A stretch of 64,000 nucleotides of DNA from Euryarchaeota archaeon UBA171 (GCA_002497295.1 DANO01000018.1:24042-88041); one strand, 5' to 3'; shown: positions 8,537 through 18,351, counted from the first letter of the stretch. The notes: generated by a model not told the origin, from the letters alone. Numbers and translations are program-made.

Positions 8537-11500
8537 TCAGTTACGATTGAAATCTGGAGCACGAGGTATATTCTTCGGAGCCGAAGCCTCGTGAATATGT
8601 TCTTCTGAGAATCCATACGCCTCAAGTGCCTCTTTCAGAACAGATCTTCTCCTAGAGACCATTCCAGTAACTACAACGGATATTGCTAGAATTACTAGGA
8701 TGCAACCGATAATTGCGAACCCAAGAGGCCCGCTAATCACATCCAACAATTGCTCTGACAGAGTCGGGGGTTCAGACCAAGTCCGAATATCAAGACTCCA
8801 TACAAGAATCGTCTGAATTCCAGAGTCAACTACGCGGAGCTCAAGCATATGTAATTCGGACGATTCGCAAAGTATACTCAGGATGTCATCTTCAGTACAT
8901 CCAAGGGGATCGATTTCGATCGAACCAAAACCTCCTGTTTCATATTGATTGAGTGGAATTCCGTTCAAAGACCAATACATCGTTGCATTGACTCCTTCTG
9001 GGATACTCGGAGCCATTATGGCCATGGACTCATTAGACGCCTCCCACACAATCGTAGCACCAATAGTGTGCCCGAGTTCTGAAAATCGATCGATACCCTC
9101 ATCCACCAATGCATTACAGTTCTGATCAAAACCGTCCCAAAGCTCATCCGCATCAGGTCTTATCTTGGGGTCAAGATCATCACAATCATCGAACCAGTAG
9201 TATCCATCCCCGTCTTCATCAGAGTCGAATGATTTTGGGTCAGTTTCGAATAGCAACACCTCGTCTCCATCACTCATTAAATCACCATCCGTATCGTAAT
9301 CCAATGGCTGAGTATCGTAGACATGTACCTCATCATAGTCTGAAAGGCCATCCCCATCGCTATCCAAGTCAATGAAGTCCTCGTCGGAGAAACCATCGCA
9401 ATCATTGTCTTTTTTATCTAAGATCTCTACTCCAACAGGAGACGATTCCGAATCTTGATCATCACAGTCCTCGAACCAATAGAAACCATCAGCATCCTCG
9501 TCATTATCGAAAACAAGGGGGTCGGTGGAACTTATGCCGATTTCATATCCATCCGAAAGGCCATCCCCGTCCGAGTCGGGATGGAATGGATTGGTGAATC
9601 GTACATTGAATTCTTCGTAGTCGGAAAGGCCATCTGAATCGGAGTCTGCATCGAGATAGTTCTCATCGACTTCATTATCGCAGTCATTATCGATTCCATC
9701 CAAGTATTCCAAAGCATCTGGTGACACTAGGGGATTTGAATCATCACAGTCCTCGAACCAATATCTGCCATCAGAGTCTGAATCCTCATCAGCAAGTAGG
9801 GGATCTGTGAAGTAAATTAGAATCTCATCTCCATCCGAGAGCCCGTCATCGTCTGAATCATGGTCGAGATAATCCGTACTATGGATGTGAAATTCGGGCC
9901 AATCCTTCAATCCGTCACCATCCCTATCGGTGAAATTGTATCCCTCATCGATTACCTGATCACAATCGTCATCGACACCATTCAGAATATCTGGCCTACC
10001 GGGATTTACTCCGGGATCTGAATCGTCACAATCATCGAAATGATAGTACAAATCACCATCAGCATCCGGATCAAATATCAATGGGTCACTTCCATAGATT
10101 ACGATTTCTTGTCCATCTAGTAGCCCATCCCCGTCAGTATCAGAGTCCAGTGGATCCGTGAGGAAATTTTCTACTTCATCGCCATCTAGTAATCCGTCAA
10201 TATCACTATCCGACACCAGTGGATCTGTGCCGCTCTCAACTTCGAAGGCATCATCGAGACCATCGTCATCAGTGTCTGATTCATATGGATCCGTACCGTA
10301 AACATTGATCTCATCCACTGTCAGAAGACCGTCATCATCATGATCGCTCTCAAGATCAACGCCATGCATGGTCAGGCTCCATGAGTTCAAAGTCCCCGTA
10401 ACTCCTGGCGAGGAGTCTTTCAACCTCAATATCCAGTTACCTGCAGAAGATTCTCCCCAGTGATGGACACTTCCGTAGACCCAATCCTGGATATCATCTC
10501 CAGTATCTCCATTTGAACTCCTGAGAACCGAGGTGGTTCCAACAGGAGAAACCAATTCAATATCGAGGTCTCCTCTGTTCGAATGTGATATATCCACCAT
10601 GATGCTTACCGACTCGATACTTATGTTGTCTGTAACTGTGAATTGAGATTCGACCCATCCGCTCTCTTCAGAGATCGGTAGAGACGTTGTTGTCGGCCCA
10701 TATGTAGCGTTCGACTCAGGTACTAAGTTGGACCAATTCGCCGCCATGGAGGTCGCTGCCCCTGCATCTATGACTCCAAATCCATACTTATGTGAAACGA
10801 GATGACCTGCACCATTAGGTGCCCAAGAGGTATCGGTAACATGATTCTTTTTCGAGGTTAAAACAATGATCTCTTGAACATCTCTCCACGATAGATTCTC
10901 ATTAGCTTCAAGCATAAGTGAGATAACACCAGATACCAAAGGGGTTGCACTCGAGGTCCCTCCAAAGGAATCTGTCACATCGCCACCGTTATACCCTGAA
11001 GATCCAGCTACATCTGTTGTAGTTATGCCTTCGCCATCTCCATCCGAGGGAGCAGCCACAAGGATATTCGCTCCAGGTTCAGCGTACCATGACTGTACAC
11101 CATTATGATCCACTGCTGTTACGGCGATCGTGAATCTATTGTTTGTGAATCCATCCGCATTCGAATCATCATCATTCTGTAGTCCATTTCCTGCTGCGAA
11201 GGTGTAGATGTTCCCCAATCCTCCTCGTCCATTGTATGCCCCATTCTCGATTGCTGAAAGTGTCAATGGACCCGGCCCCGAAATAGTCGCACCATTGTCA
11301 GAGGGTCCCCATGAGTTCGAGTAGATGTCGATATCTTGAGGCATGTAGCCAAGTGCAGAAGCATCCAATGAATCACCGCCCCAACATGCAATTAGCCTGC
11401 TTCCTGCCAGATTTGCCCCGAACCCTGCTCCCGTAACGTCCACTCCATTATTTCCCGTGGCTGCCGCCACTCCCCCTGCAGCGGTTCCATGAGCATCGTT

Positions 11501-12133
11501 TCCAGATGGGGTGGGGTCCGAGTCCGAATCGCAGAAATCATATGACGTCGAGGCTTGATAATTGGGGCTGAGATCCGGATGTGCATGGTCAAGGCCATCA
11601 TCGATAATCGAGATGGTCACTCCTGAACCATTGTAGGAGTTCCACACTCCTGTGATGTTCACGTCTTCCCCTTGCAACCCTCCTGTTTGCCCAGTGTTGG
11701 AGAGATGCCATTGTTCGGGAAAATCAGGGTCGTTTGGGATTAACCTGGGCGTCTTCTGATGCTGCTTATCGGGTATGAACAACTCGATGAAGTCTAAATC
11801 CTCCAGCCTCTCAAGCACTTCCAAAGATTTAGCAGATTTGTAAGGTGTCCACACATATGTTCCATCCATCCAATCCACGTCGTCCAAATGTCCGCTTGGT
11901 AGGACATCAATGAGGAAATTCTTTTCCTCTCCACTCAGAACTATCCAACTACCATTATGTCCCTCATATGAATCATAATCCGAAAGGGCTCTTTCAAAGG
12001 CTGCCGCCACCCTCGGAGAAAACTCTTCTAGAATCCTGTACTCGTCAGAAGAATCGGCAGAAACCAATTCCCCTGCCACGCTTCCCATGGGCGATAAAAT
12101 CAAGATAAAGAACATCGCTATTGAGTATCGCAC
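8537..12133 (-). CDS. Secreted membrane-anchored subtilisin-like protease with P-domain and Ca-binding repeats
   Basis: A 1198-residue S8 peptidase facing the outside of the cell. A signal peptide spans about residues 1-20 after a GTG start. The propeptide and catalytic domain follow: Asp178 in SIIDDGLDH, His215 in GNDAHGT, oxyanion Asn316 in TFAAGNG and Ser394 in GGTSSATP. About 485-593 is a proprotein-convertase P-domain. About 595-1015 holds Asp-rich thrombospondin type 3-like repeats alternating with four MopE-like modules of the form 'DCDD.dP...P...D..DNDCD...DE' (about 700, 795, 889 and 983). A transmembrane helix at about 1137-1160 and a basic cytoplasmic tail end the protein. It probably digests external protein at the cell surface. 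Confidence 0.93.
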   Translation of the reverse strand: MRYSIAMFFILILSPMGSVAGELVSADSSDEYRILEEFSPRVAAAFERALSDYDSYEGHNGSWIVLSGEEKNFLIDVLPSGHLDDVDWMDGTYVWTPYKSAKSLEVLERLEDLDFIELFIPDKQHQKTPRLIPNDPDFPEQWHLSNTGQTGGLQGEDVNITGVWNSYNGSGVTISIIDDGLDHAHPDLSPNYQASTSYDFCDSDSDPTPSGNDAHGTAAGGVAAATGNNGVDVTGAGFGANLAGSRLIACWGGDSLDASALGYMPQDIDIYSNSWGPSDNGATISGPGPLTLSAIENGAYNGRGGLGNIYTFAAGNGLQNDDDSNADGFTNNRFTIAVTAVDHNGVQSWYAEPGANILVAAPSDGDGEGITTTDVAGSSGYNGGDVTDSFGGTSSATPLVSGVISLMLEANENLSWRDVQEIIVLTSKKNHVTDTSWAPNGAGHLVSHKYGFGVIDAGAATSMAANWSNLVPESNATYGPTTTSLPISEESGWVESQFTVTDNISIESVSIMVDISHSNRGDLDIELVSPVGTTSVLRSSNGDTGDDIQDWVYGSVHHWGESSAGNWILRLKDSSPGVTGTLNSWSLTMHGVDLESDHDDDGLLTVDEINVYGTDPYESDTDDDGLDDAFEVESGTDPLVSDSDIDGLLDGDEVENFLTDPLDSDTDGDGLLDGQEIVIYGSDPLIFDPDADGDLYYHFDDCDDSDPGVNPGRPDILNGVDDDCDQVIDEGYNFTDRDGDGLKDWPEFHIHSTDYLDHDSDDDGLSDGDEILIYFTDPLLADEDSDSDGRYWFEDCDDSNPLVSPDALEYLDGIDNDCDNEVDENYLDADSDSDGLSDYEEFNVRFTNPFHPDSDGDGLSDGYEIGISSTDPLVFDNDEDADGFYWFEDCDDQDSESSPVGVEILDKKDNDCDGFSDEDFIDLDSDGDGLSDYDEVHVYDTQPLDYDTDGDLMSDGDEVLLFETDPKSFDSDEDGDGYYWFDDCDDLDPKIRPDADELWDGFDQNCNALVDEGIDRFSELGHTIGATIVWEASNESMAIMAPSIPEGVNATMYWSLNGIPLNQYETGGFGSIEIDPLGCTEDDILSILCESSELHMLELRVVDSGIQTILVWSLDIRTWSEPPTLSEQLLDVISGPLGFAIIGCILVILAISVVVTGMVSRRRSVLKEALEAYGFSEEHIHEASAPKNIPRAPDFNRN
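9050..10340 (-). repeat. Degenerate coding repeats: Asp-rich TSP3/MopE-like calcium-binding array
   Basis: Within the subtilase gene, this stretch repeats short units coding for 'DSDGDGLSDGDE' plus 'TDPL', interleaved with four longer Cys-containing units ('YWFEDCDD' to 'DNDCD...DE'). On the plus strand it appears as recurring words such as CCATCCCCGTC and GAACCAATA. Units differ by many silent changes, so the array is old and kept by selection on protein, not a recent DNA duplication. Each unit probably binds calcium and stiffens the stalk between protease and membrane. Confidence 0.8.
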
Positions 12134-12161
12134 ATCCTCAGGACTCCGAACATGGTAAAAA

Positions 12162-13421
12162 TCAGACCGCTTCTTTGTGCGTCTTGATTGCAGAGAAGAT
12201 CTCTTCCTCAGTCATGAGTCTTCTTTGTGATTTTGCCACGTTGAATAAGTGGTCAACCAATGATGAAGATTCTTCGATGCCGTTTTGATTCAGCCAGTGT
12301 ATGATATTTGATCGACCGCTCATATGCCCAATTCGTATGACTTGATGAAGGCCAAAGTCACCTGCAGGGACTCCCGAGTAAACTCTGTCCGCAAGCCAAT
12401 CATCGCCTTTCTTCATGGCTTTTATGACGGCAGAAGCATGTACACCAGTACCAGTCTCAAATGCATCATCTCCGAAGATCGGATAATTTCTTGGCAATGG
12501 TACTTCGATGTACTCATTAGCCTTCTTCATGTAGTTATTCAGACCGGTTAGATCGTTCGAAATTACGCCCATCAGACTTAGGTTGACGAGAGTCTGATCA
12601 ATAGGGGCATTACCCGATCTCTCTCCCACCCCCAATGCAGTGCCGTGTATTACGTCGGCCCCAGATTCAACTGCTGCGAGATTGTTTGCAACTCCGAGAC
12701 CGCGGTCTTGATGCCCGTGCCAGTTCACTTCTATATCGCGACGTTTTGCACCTGAGTCTGGTATCACTTCTTGTTCTATGAATGACATCAGATTACGCAC
12801 TCCATTGGGAGTGACGTGACCGCAAGTGTCACAGATGCAAATCCTATCTGCACCAAGCTCAATTGCTCTTGTGTAAACTGCCTTGATGTCCTCCGGACGA
12901 CTCCTAGTCGTATCTTCGGTGACGAACATTACGGGAATATCGTTGTCGATTGCAAAATCGACTGCTTTCTCCGCAGTTTTCATGATTTTATCCATCGTCC
13001 AGTTTTCAGCATATTGGCGAATAGGAGACGTACCGAGAAAGGCACTTGCTTGTATCTGACGTTCATGTTTTGCCTGTAGATCGACAAGAGGTTCAATATC
13101 TGACACTAAGGTCCTAACAGCACAACCGGGACGTATCGAATAGTCGTTCTCCCCCATATGCCCAAGCATCGAATCTATGTGCTCAACATGATATGGGCCT
13201 GCACCCGGCAGACCAAGGTCAACTTTCTGAATTCCCAGTCCTTCCATGCAATCCAGAAGTTCGATTTTTTGCTCTATCGTAGGATTCCTAGCGCTCGGGC
13301 TTTGCAAACCATCTCTTAGGGTCTCATCGTCGAACCATATAGGATGAGGGTGTTTGCCCGAATCCCTCTGTAATTCAGGCTTTATTTTATTCCAGTCGTA
13401 GATCAATTCCCGCTCGTCCAT
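12162..13421 (-). CDS. 2-isopropylmalate/homocitrate/citramalate synthase-like enzyme (HMGL-like family)
   Basis: A TIM-barrel Claisen condensation enzyme of the DRE-TIM metallolyase family. 'FDDETLRDGLQSP' near residue 30 contains the signature Arg-Asp pair, and 'NWHGHQDRGLGVANNLAAVE' contains the metal-binding HxH. The 'HGTALGVGERSGNAPIDQ' segment is typical of isopropylmalate and homocitrate synthases. At 419 residues it has the catalytic barrel and a subdomain but no LeuA-type regulatory domain of full size, so leucine feedback is unlikely. No leu or lys genes are adjacent, so the exact acceptor (2-oxoisovalerate, 2-oxoglutarate or pyruvate) is undetermined. It ends 28 bases before the subtilase start on the same strand. 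Confidence 0.8.
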   Translation of the reverse strand: MDERELIYDWNKIKPELQRDSGKHPHPIWFDDETLRDGLQSPSARNPTIEQKIELLDCMEGLGIQKVDLGLPGAGPYHVEHIDSMLGHMGENDYSIRPGCAVRTLVSDIEPLVDLQAKHERQIQASAFLGTSPIRQYAENWTMDKIMKTAEKAVDFAIDNDIPVMFVTEDTTRSRPEDIKAVYTRAIELGADRICICDTCGHVTPNGVRNLMSFIEQEVIPDSGAKRRDIEVNWHGHQDRGLGVANNLAAVESGADVIHGTALGVGERSGNAPIDQTLVNLSLMGVISNDLTGLNNYMKKANEYIEVPLPRNYPIFGDDAFETGTGVHASAVIKAMKKGDDWLADRVYSGVPAGDFGLHQVIRIGHMSGRSNIIHWLNQNGIEESSSLVDHLFNVAKSQRRLMTEEEIFSAIKTHKEAV

Positions 13422-13475
13422 CTTCTACGCCGTCCTTCCTACCGTACTGGATGTGTTTCAAGCATTCGGAGGAAA

Positions 13476-14564
13476 TCACACAAATGGTTTCCCCGTTTCT
13501 GAGAATTTCTTCTCACTCCTTACTATGACCAAAGCAGCTAATATCGAACCAATAATCGAGCCAAAATCTCCTGACGACGCAAATAGCGCCATGAGGAACA
13601 TGAGTCCAAGATACAGCTGGGACACCCAGAATGAACGAGCTGCCTTCGGCATCCTGCCCGTGTTATCCATCTCTTCATCATGATCTAACACAAAAAGAGT
13701 CTTGACATACCATATTGCTACGAATAACGAACCAATTAGAAAAGATATGGATGCAATCGAGTCATTCCCGGAGAATATCAGATACGGCCCAACGAATGAA
13801 GTTAGAAGTAGAAGACAGCCATATACGCGCATTTCAAGGATTGTTCTCTTGAATCCCTTGACACCAGGCATCATAGGAACCCCAACATCATGATACTCCT
13901 TTGATTTGTACAGCGCTAAGGCCCAGAAATGAGGAGGCGTCCATAGGAATATCAGAGCTACCATGTAGTATGGGACAAAACTTCCAGTATCCAAAGATGA
14001 ACTAACCAATGGCACCACTCCAGACCAATCTAGGGAAGATGGGCCCGCGGCCACCCACCATCCAATAAGAGGGGGTGTTGATCCTGCGAGACCTCCAATA
14101 ACTATGTTCTGAACAGTACTCCTCTTGAGCCATATTGTGTATACGAAGACATAGAAAAGAATACTAAAAGCTGCCCAGAACGCTGCAATTTCACCGGCCA
14201 TTATCGTAAACCAAACAACACCTAGCAGGGAAATTGATACCCCAAAAAGCAGTGCTCCATTTGCACTGATGGCCCCTGAGGGAATAGGACGTTTACTCGT
14301 GCGCCTCATTTTTGGATCTATATCGCGATCATACCACATGTTGATTGCGTTCGCCCCCCCTGCTGTTAGATATCCTCCCAGGACGGTTATGCCCACTGAT
14401 TGCATGGTATGGCCAATGCTGGGTCTGGCATCCAAGGTCAAATCATGTATCAGAACGGCACATACTGCAGTGACTTGGAGGAGTATTACTACTCCTGGCT
14501 TTGTCAACCGAAGCCATGCCATCATGATCCGCGACTCCCCCCTGAGCCTATGAAGAAGTACCAT
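13476..14564 (-). CDS. ctaB: Protoheme IX farnesyltransferase (heme O synthase)
   Basis: A UbiA-family integral membrane prenyltransferase that adds a farnesyl group to heme B to give heme O. The first Asp-rich motif is in 'NAINMWYDRDIDPKMRRTSKRPIPSG', diagnostic for CtaB/COX10. The second polar region is 'ALALYKSKEYHDVGVPMMPG'. About eight or nine membrane helices are visible across 362 residues. The ATG at 14564 overlaps the end of ctaA by 17 bases; starts at Met14 or Met15 (about 14525) would remove the overlap and begin with MAWLRLTKPG, which fits the family better. Being next to ctaA, it supplies the substrate for heme A of an aa3-type oxidase. Confidence 0.95.
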   Translation of the reverse strand: MVLLHRLRGESRIMMAWLRLTKPGVVILLQVTAVCAVLIHDLTLDARPSIGHTMQSVGITVLGGYLTAGGANAINMWYDRDIDPKMRRTSKRPIPSGAISANGALLFGVSISLLGVVWFTIMAGEIAAFWAAFSILFYVFVYTIWLKRSTVQNIVIGGLAGSTPPLIGWWVAAGPSSLDWSGVVPLVSSSLDTGSFVPYYMVALIFLWTPPHFWALALYKSKEYHDVGVPMMPGVKGFKRTILEMRVYGCLLLLTSFVGPYLIFSGNDSIASISFLIGSLFVAIWYVKTLFVLDHDEEMDNTGRMPKAARSFWVSQLYLGLMFLMALFASSGDFGSIIGSILAALVIVRSEKKFSETGKPFV

Positions 14565-15645
14565 CGTAAACGGACGTCATATCTTCACGACTCGCAATCC
14601 AGATAGTCGCAAGAATAAGGAATGCAATAGACCCAATCAGCAGGTGTAAAAGTGATAGGAATTCCCAGAATGAATTGGTGAATGGATCATATGATATCAC
14701 ATATAGGCCACCTAATAATCCATTGAATAGGAAAACGCCCGTGGCAAGAGATACCCACTGTGCTAGCCTCCTTGATCTAGGCTCAAATGAAACATGTTTC
14801 CACGTTGTAAATGAGGCTATGAGAAGCGCAACTCCCTCTAAGGCCACGATTACACGATGAATTATCTGTGAATCAGCAGCAATGTCATCTACTGGAATTA
14901 GCAACTCGCCATGACACAGCGGCCAACTTTCGGAAATCCCTGCTACGCCGCACCCATAATTCGCACCTTCTGTCGTGGAGACATAAACTCCGATGAACAC
15001 GGCTGAAAGAGCGCCCATGGATGATAATGCAACCATCCTTCTCTGTTTCGAACTCGCATATATCTGCATCATTTCTGGTGTTTTATCAGTCTCTCTCCAA
15101 CGTGACAAAAGTAACCATAAGATGCATAGAGTAAACGCCAGTGCGCTTACGAGATGGAGAGCAACCGACCAATGTTCGTTATCCATTCTCACTGTGAGAT
15201 ATCCCAAGAAGCCCTGCCAAACTATCAGAATAAGGCCCAATAAACCCGCATTCCTAACTTGTCTGTCCGTACTTTGAACGCGAGTACACACCCAAAGTAA
15301 AAACATCATCGGACCCAGTAAAGCACCGGCCAATAGGCGATGGAACCACTCAGTAAAAATCTCGAAAGTAGTGTACCTGTGGGCAGCTCCGCGTGAATCC
15401 TCCTCTGCCGGATTCTCATCCCACCAAGCCTCCTGTTCATCTTCAGAGACATCAAATCCCCATGTCCCAAAGCAAGTCGGCCAGTCCGGACAAGATTCAC
15501 CCGCATCATAGATGCGAATCATCCCGCCCATTGCTATGACCGATGCAGTGACGGCTAGAACGACTATCGAGAGAGTCGTTATTGGAACACTCCCGGCGAG
15601 ATTCCTTGCACCCATGCCCTCACCGAGGAGGCGGACCTGCTTCAA
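14548..15645 (-). CDS. ctaA: Heme A synthase (CtaA/COX15)
   Basis: A polytopic membrane monooxygenase that turns heme O into heme A. Eight hydrophobic helices are visible. The first extracellular loop has '[15 protein letters not shown]', and '[18 protein letters not shown]' provides a heme-ligand His. The second half has '[19 protein letters not shown]' and '[10 protein letters not shown]', a repeat of the same two-helix pattern. The pair of Cys in the first loop fits the type found in many CtaA proteins. The frame opens at TTG 15645, overlapping the stop of rpoK as TTGA. ATG 15615 (MGARNLAG) is the better start. Its gene sits between rpoK and ctaB, all cotranscribed. Confidence 0.93.
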   Translation of the reverse strand: MKQVRLLGEGMGARNLAGSVPITTLSIVVLAVTASVIAMGGMIRIYDAGESCPDWPTCFGTWGFDVSEDEQEAWWDENPAEEDSRGAAHRYTTFEIFTEWFHRLLAGALLGPMMFLLWVCTRVQSTDRQVRNAGLLGLILIVWQGFLGYLTVRMDNEHWSVALHLVSALAFTLCILWLLLSRWRETDKTPEMMQIYASSKQRRMVALSSMGALSAVFIGVYVSTTEGANYGCGVAGISESWPLCHGELLIPVDDIAADSQIIHRVIVALEGVALLIASFTTWKHVSFEPRSRRLAQWVSLATGVFLFNGLLGGLYVISYDPFTNSFWEFLSLLHLLIGSIAFLILATIWIASREDMTSVYDGTSS

Positions 15646-15920
15646 TCACTCGTTTCAGCAGCTTCGACATCGATTGGTATTCGATCAGTTTCATATTCGA
15701 GAGTTGCAATCTTGAGAGGATCAAGAACGAAGCGAACTTTTGCTTCCTCTGTTCCATACAGCTGTATAAGTTCATGCATGAATGCCTCGCGGAGCTCTTC
15801 TTCAGAGACATAAAGAGGAGCACCCATGCTGATTTGGAGGGCCCGAGCGCCGAGAATACGAGCTTTCTCAAACCTAGTATGTGTTCGAGGCATGGTTCCA
15901 GCCGATTGTATGACGCTCAT
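15642..15920 (-). CDS. rpoK: DNA-directed RNA polymerase subunit K (Rpb6 homologue)
   Basis: A small subunit of archaeal RNA polymerase, equivalent to bacterial omega, that clamps the assembled large subunits. The diagnostic segment is '[20 protein letters not shown]', matching the conserved 'l.[20 protein letters not shown]' of RpoK/Rpb6. The rest of the 92 residues fits the family: a helix '[15 protein letters not shown]' and a strand-rich C-terminus '[18 protein letters not shown]'. The tail ends in an acidic cap. It starts at ATG 15920, 21 bases after the thiolase stop, and its stop touches the ctaA frame. This links a core transcription gene to heme A synthesis in one transcript. Confidence 0.93.
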   Translation of the reverse strand: MSVIQSAGTMPRTHTRFEKARILGARALQISMGAPLYVSEEELREAFMHELIQLYGTEEAKVRFVLDPLKIATLEYETDRIPIDVEAAETSD

Positions 15921-15941
15921 AAGGCCACCGACGTGTAATCG

Positions 15942-17102
15942 TCAATCTCGTGACACCAACATCCCTACTGCATTTCCGCCACCGAGGCACAGTGTGACGA
16001 TTCCAAGAGACCCTCCAGTTCTTTCTAGAGCATTCAGCAGACTCATCAGGCATCTAGCCCCAGAAGCCCCCAGCGGATGCCCCATCGCAACAGCACCCCC
16101 ATGCACATTGAAACAATCATGATCAATCCCGAAATGTCCACGTATGCCACAAGACGCTGTAGCGAATGCCTCATTGTGCTCGTAAAGATCGATATCTCGA
16201 GCCCCCAGACCGTTTCTTTCCAACAGAGATTGTATGCACGGTATTGGTGCAGACATCACCCTTGAAGGTTCGACCCCCGACGTTTCAAAGTCAATAATTC
16301 TAGATATAATTGGCCAACCTTCTCGTTTTGCAGTCTCTTCAGAACAAATCAACAGTGCTGCCGCACCATCACTCACCTGACTTGAGTTCCCAGCAGTGAC
16401 TACTCCTCCATCCAGGAAGACCGGCCTAAGGCCGGAGAGAATCTCAATTGTCGAATTATCTCTGATGCCCTCGTCCCTACTGAGGTTTGGCATTGTTATC
16501 GCTTCCTTCTCCATCCATCCATTGCGCCATGCGGTCGATGCCCTGCTGTGAGATTGAAGCGCATATCCGTCGGCATCAGATCTCGATACTCCTTCTTCAA
16601 TAGCGATATTTTCTCCAGTAATGCCCATTGACTCGCCGCTAAACGCGTCCCTCAAACCATCATGCTGCATTACTGATACAAGGCTTGAGTATTCTACAGA
16701 CTCCCCTTTAGATGCATCCCGAGCTATCATCGGAGCATTCGTCATTGACTCCATGCCGCCTGCAATTAAGACATCAGACCGCCCTGCTTCAATTTCCGAT
16801 GCAGCTATCATGACTGCCTTCAATGAGGAACCGCATACCTTGTTCAGAGTAGTGGCAGGGGTCTTCAGGGGGAGCCCCGCACCCAGTGCGGCTTGTCTAG
16901 CAGGAGCTTGCCCGGCACCCCCCTGTAGGACCATCCCCATGTATACGCCATCGACAACTCCAGATTCAGGAGGTATTTTCATGGATTCTAGCAATCCAGA
17001 TATTGCCATAGTTCCTAGCTGCACGGCGGAATATTCCGAGAGACTACCCCTATACTTGCCAAAGGGGGTGCGAGCATAACCCGTAATCACTGCCACTGTC
17101 AC
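15942..17102 (-). CDS. Thiolase (acetyl-CoA C-acetyltransferase)
   Basis: A degradative/biosynthetic thiolase that condenses two acetyl-CoA or cleaves 3-oxoacyl-CoA. The nucleophile Cys90 lies in 'NKVCGSSLKAVM'. The second and third active-site motifs are 'EHNEAFA' and 'GGAVAMGHPLGASGAR', and the C-terminal Cys is in 'VTLCLGGGNAVGML'. All catalytic residues are present and the 386-residue length is standard, which marks it as a bacterial-type thiolase rather than the archaeal acetoacetyl-CoA thiolase of the mevalonate route, which needs a DUF35 partner. The start is GTG at 17102. It heads the minus-strand run thiolase - rpoK - ctaA - ctaB. Confidence 0.93.
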   Translation of the reverse strand: MTVAVITGYARTPFGKYRGSLSEYSAVQLGTMAISGLLESMKIPPESGVVDGVYMGMVLQGGAGQAPARQAALGAGLPLKTPATTLNKVCGSSLKAVMIAASEIEAGRSDVLIAGGMESMTNAPMIARDASKGESVEYSSLVSVMQHDGLRDAFSGESMGITGENIAIEEGVSRSDADGYALQSHSRASTAWRNGWMEKEAITMPNLSRDEGIRDNSTIEILSGLRPVFLDGGVVTAGNSSQVSDGAAALLICSEETAKREGWPIISRIIDFETSGVEPSRVMSAPIPCIQSLLERNGLGARDIDLYEHNEAFATASCGIRGHFGIDHDCFNVHGGAVAMGHPLGASGARCLMSLLNALERTGGSLGIVTLCLGGGNAVGMLVSRD

Positions 17103-17171
17103 GAGCCACCCTAGTACCGAGCCGATTTCAATAGTACGGTCACAAAGGTGAGCGGCAATAATCAGGTTCCT

Positions 17172-18257
17172 TTACTCGGAACCCGAAGAGAAGCTGTAGA
17201 ATTCTGGTCTTTCAATCTCTGGCCTCAGTTCCGGCCTGACTAAGACTGTTCGAATACCCCACAAGTCCGTGAATACACGGTAGGCAGCTGTGGCATCAAG
17301 ATAATCGACGCCAGATGATCCTCCCGTGCCTACCCTTCTCCCGATAATCCTCTCAACCATCCTTGCATGAGCATGCCTCCATTTTACCATAGCCTCTTCA
17401 AGCTCCACAACAGCGTCAACAAGTGCTCTTGGCCAAGTTAAAAGGGGCAATTCTCGATACGATTCTATGAATAAGAGCCCTGCTCTAAATCTATCCAACT
17501 TACCATCTGGAAGAAGAAAACTCCTCACTTGGATTCTAGCCCCTTCAAATCTACCTTTGATCGCCTCTGGAGGCATATCGCTAGATTGAAGCATAGCCGC
17601 CTCTTGATCTTTCGAATGCCTTTCGAATGCATCCAGGTGGTCGCTGACATATTTCGATACGACGTCCGAATCCCCCTCATCACCGGGATTAGAGCCCATA
17701 ATCGGAGTTCTATGCACCCACGCCCTCACTACCTCATGTAGCGACGGCTTCTCACTGGCACGAATTAGACGATCAAGAGCATGTTTTTGAGTTGGATCTT
17801 TTTCTGCAATTTTCCTAAATTGAAGAAGCGGATCGAAATTAGAACCTCTCATTTCGGGCGTGAGTCCAAGAACAATTTCCAACTCCCTCATTTGATACGA
17901 TTCAAAACCTGATGCCGTCCCCAATCCATCCCTGAATGCAAGAAAGCCCTGGGGTGTTAGAGTTTCAAGAACGCCCCACTGGTGGGCCATTAGTTGGAAT
18001 ATCTCAGTTATACGGCGCATCCCATGGACGCAGGATGGAATCGCCTCTTCTGGCACTGAGGAGGCTCCCAACTCATCCCGAACTCCCTCTAATTCTTTGA
18101 TGACTTGCTTAAACCATAGCTCGAAGGTCTGATGGACTATGATGAAGTGCATTTCATCTCTTGAGACTCCTCTTTCATCGCCCTGAAGCTGTAGTAAACG
18201 ATCCAACTCGAGATAGGTCCCGTAGGTCCAATTGCCATCGGACTTGTCTCCGGCCAT
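17172..18257 (-). CDS. Tryptophan 2,3-dioxygenase
   Basis: A heme-containing dioxygenase that opens the indole ring of tryptophan to N-formylkynurenine. The N-terminal half has the family's typical 'YGTYLELDRLLQLQ' followed by 'DEMHFIIVHQTFELWFKQ', which includes the active-site His of 'FIIVHQ' and the Phe/Trp wall of the pocket. 'YQMRELEIVLG' and the later 'WRHAHARMVERIIGRRVGTGGSSGVDYL' match the heme-ligand His and the C-terminal substrate-binding loop with its 'GTGGS' turn. At 361 residues it is longer than most bacterial forms (about 280). No kynurenine formamidase or kynureninase lies adjacent. The gene is divergent from the GNAT gene. Confidence 0.92.
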   Translation of the reverse strand: MAGDKSDGNWTYGTYLELDRLLQLQGDERGVSRDEMHFIIVHQTFELWFKQVIKELEGVRDELGASSVPEEAIPSCVHGMRRITEIFQLMAHQWGVLETLTPQGFLAFRDGLGTASGFESYQMRELEIVLGLTPEMRGSNFDPLLQFRKIAEKDPTQKHALDRLIRASEKPSLHEVVRAWVHRTPIMGSNPGDEGDSDVVSKYVSDHLDAFERHSKDQEAAMLQSSDMPPEAIKGRFEGARIQVRSFLLPDGKLDRFRAGLLFIESYRELPLLTWPRALVDAVVELEEAMVKWRHAHARMVERIIGRRVGTGGSSGVDYLDATAAYRVFTDLWGIRTVLVRPELRPEIERPEFYSFSSGSE

Positions 18258-18351
18258 GGCTGTCGAGAGACGCTACACCTTATCAGTTGAGTCTGCCACC
18301 TACCGATCTATTTCGACCGAATCAACATACCATGGCATTCATATCCTCTCG

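Noticed and set aside
9050..10340. Possible CRISPR-like or tandem DNA repeat
   Set aside because: The repeats are in frame, vary in sequence and length, and encode Asp-rich calcium-binding modules; there are no uniform spacers.
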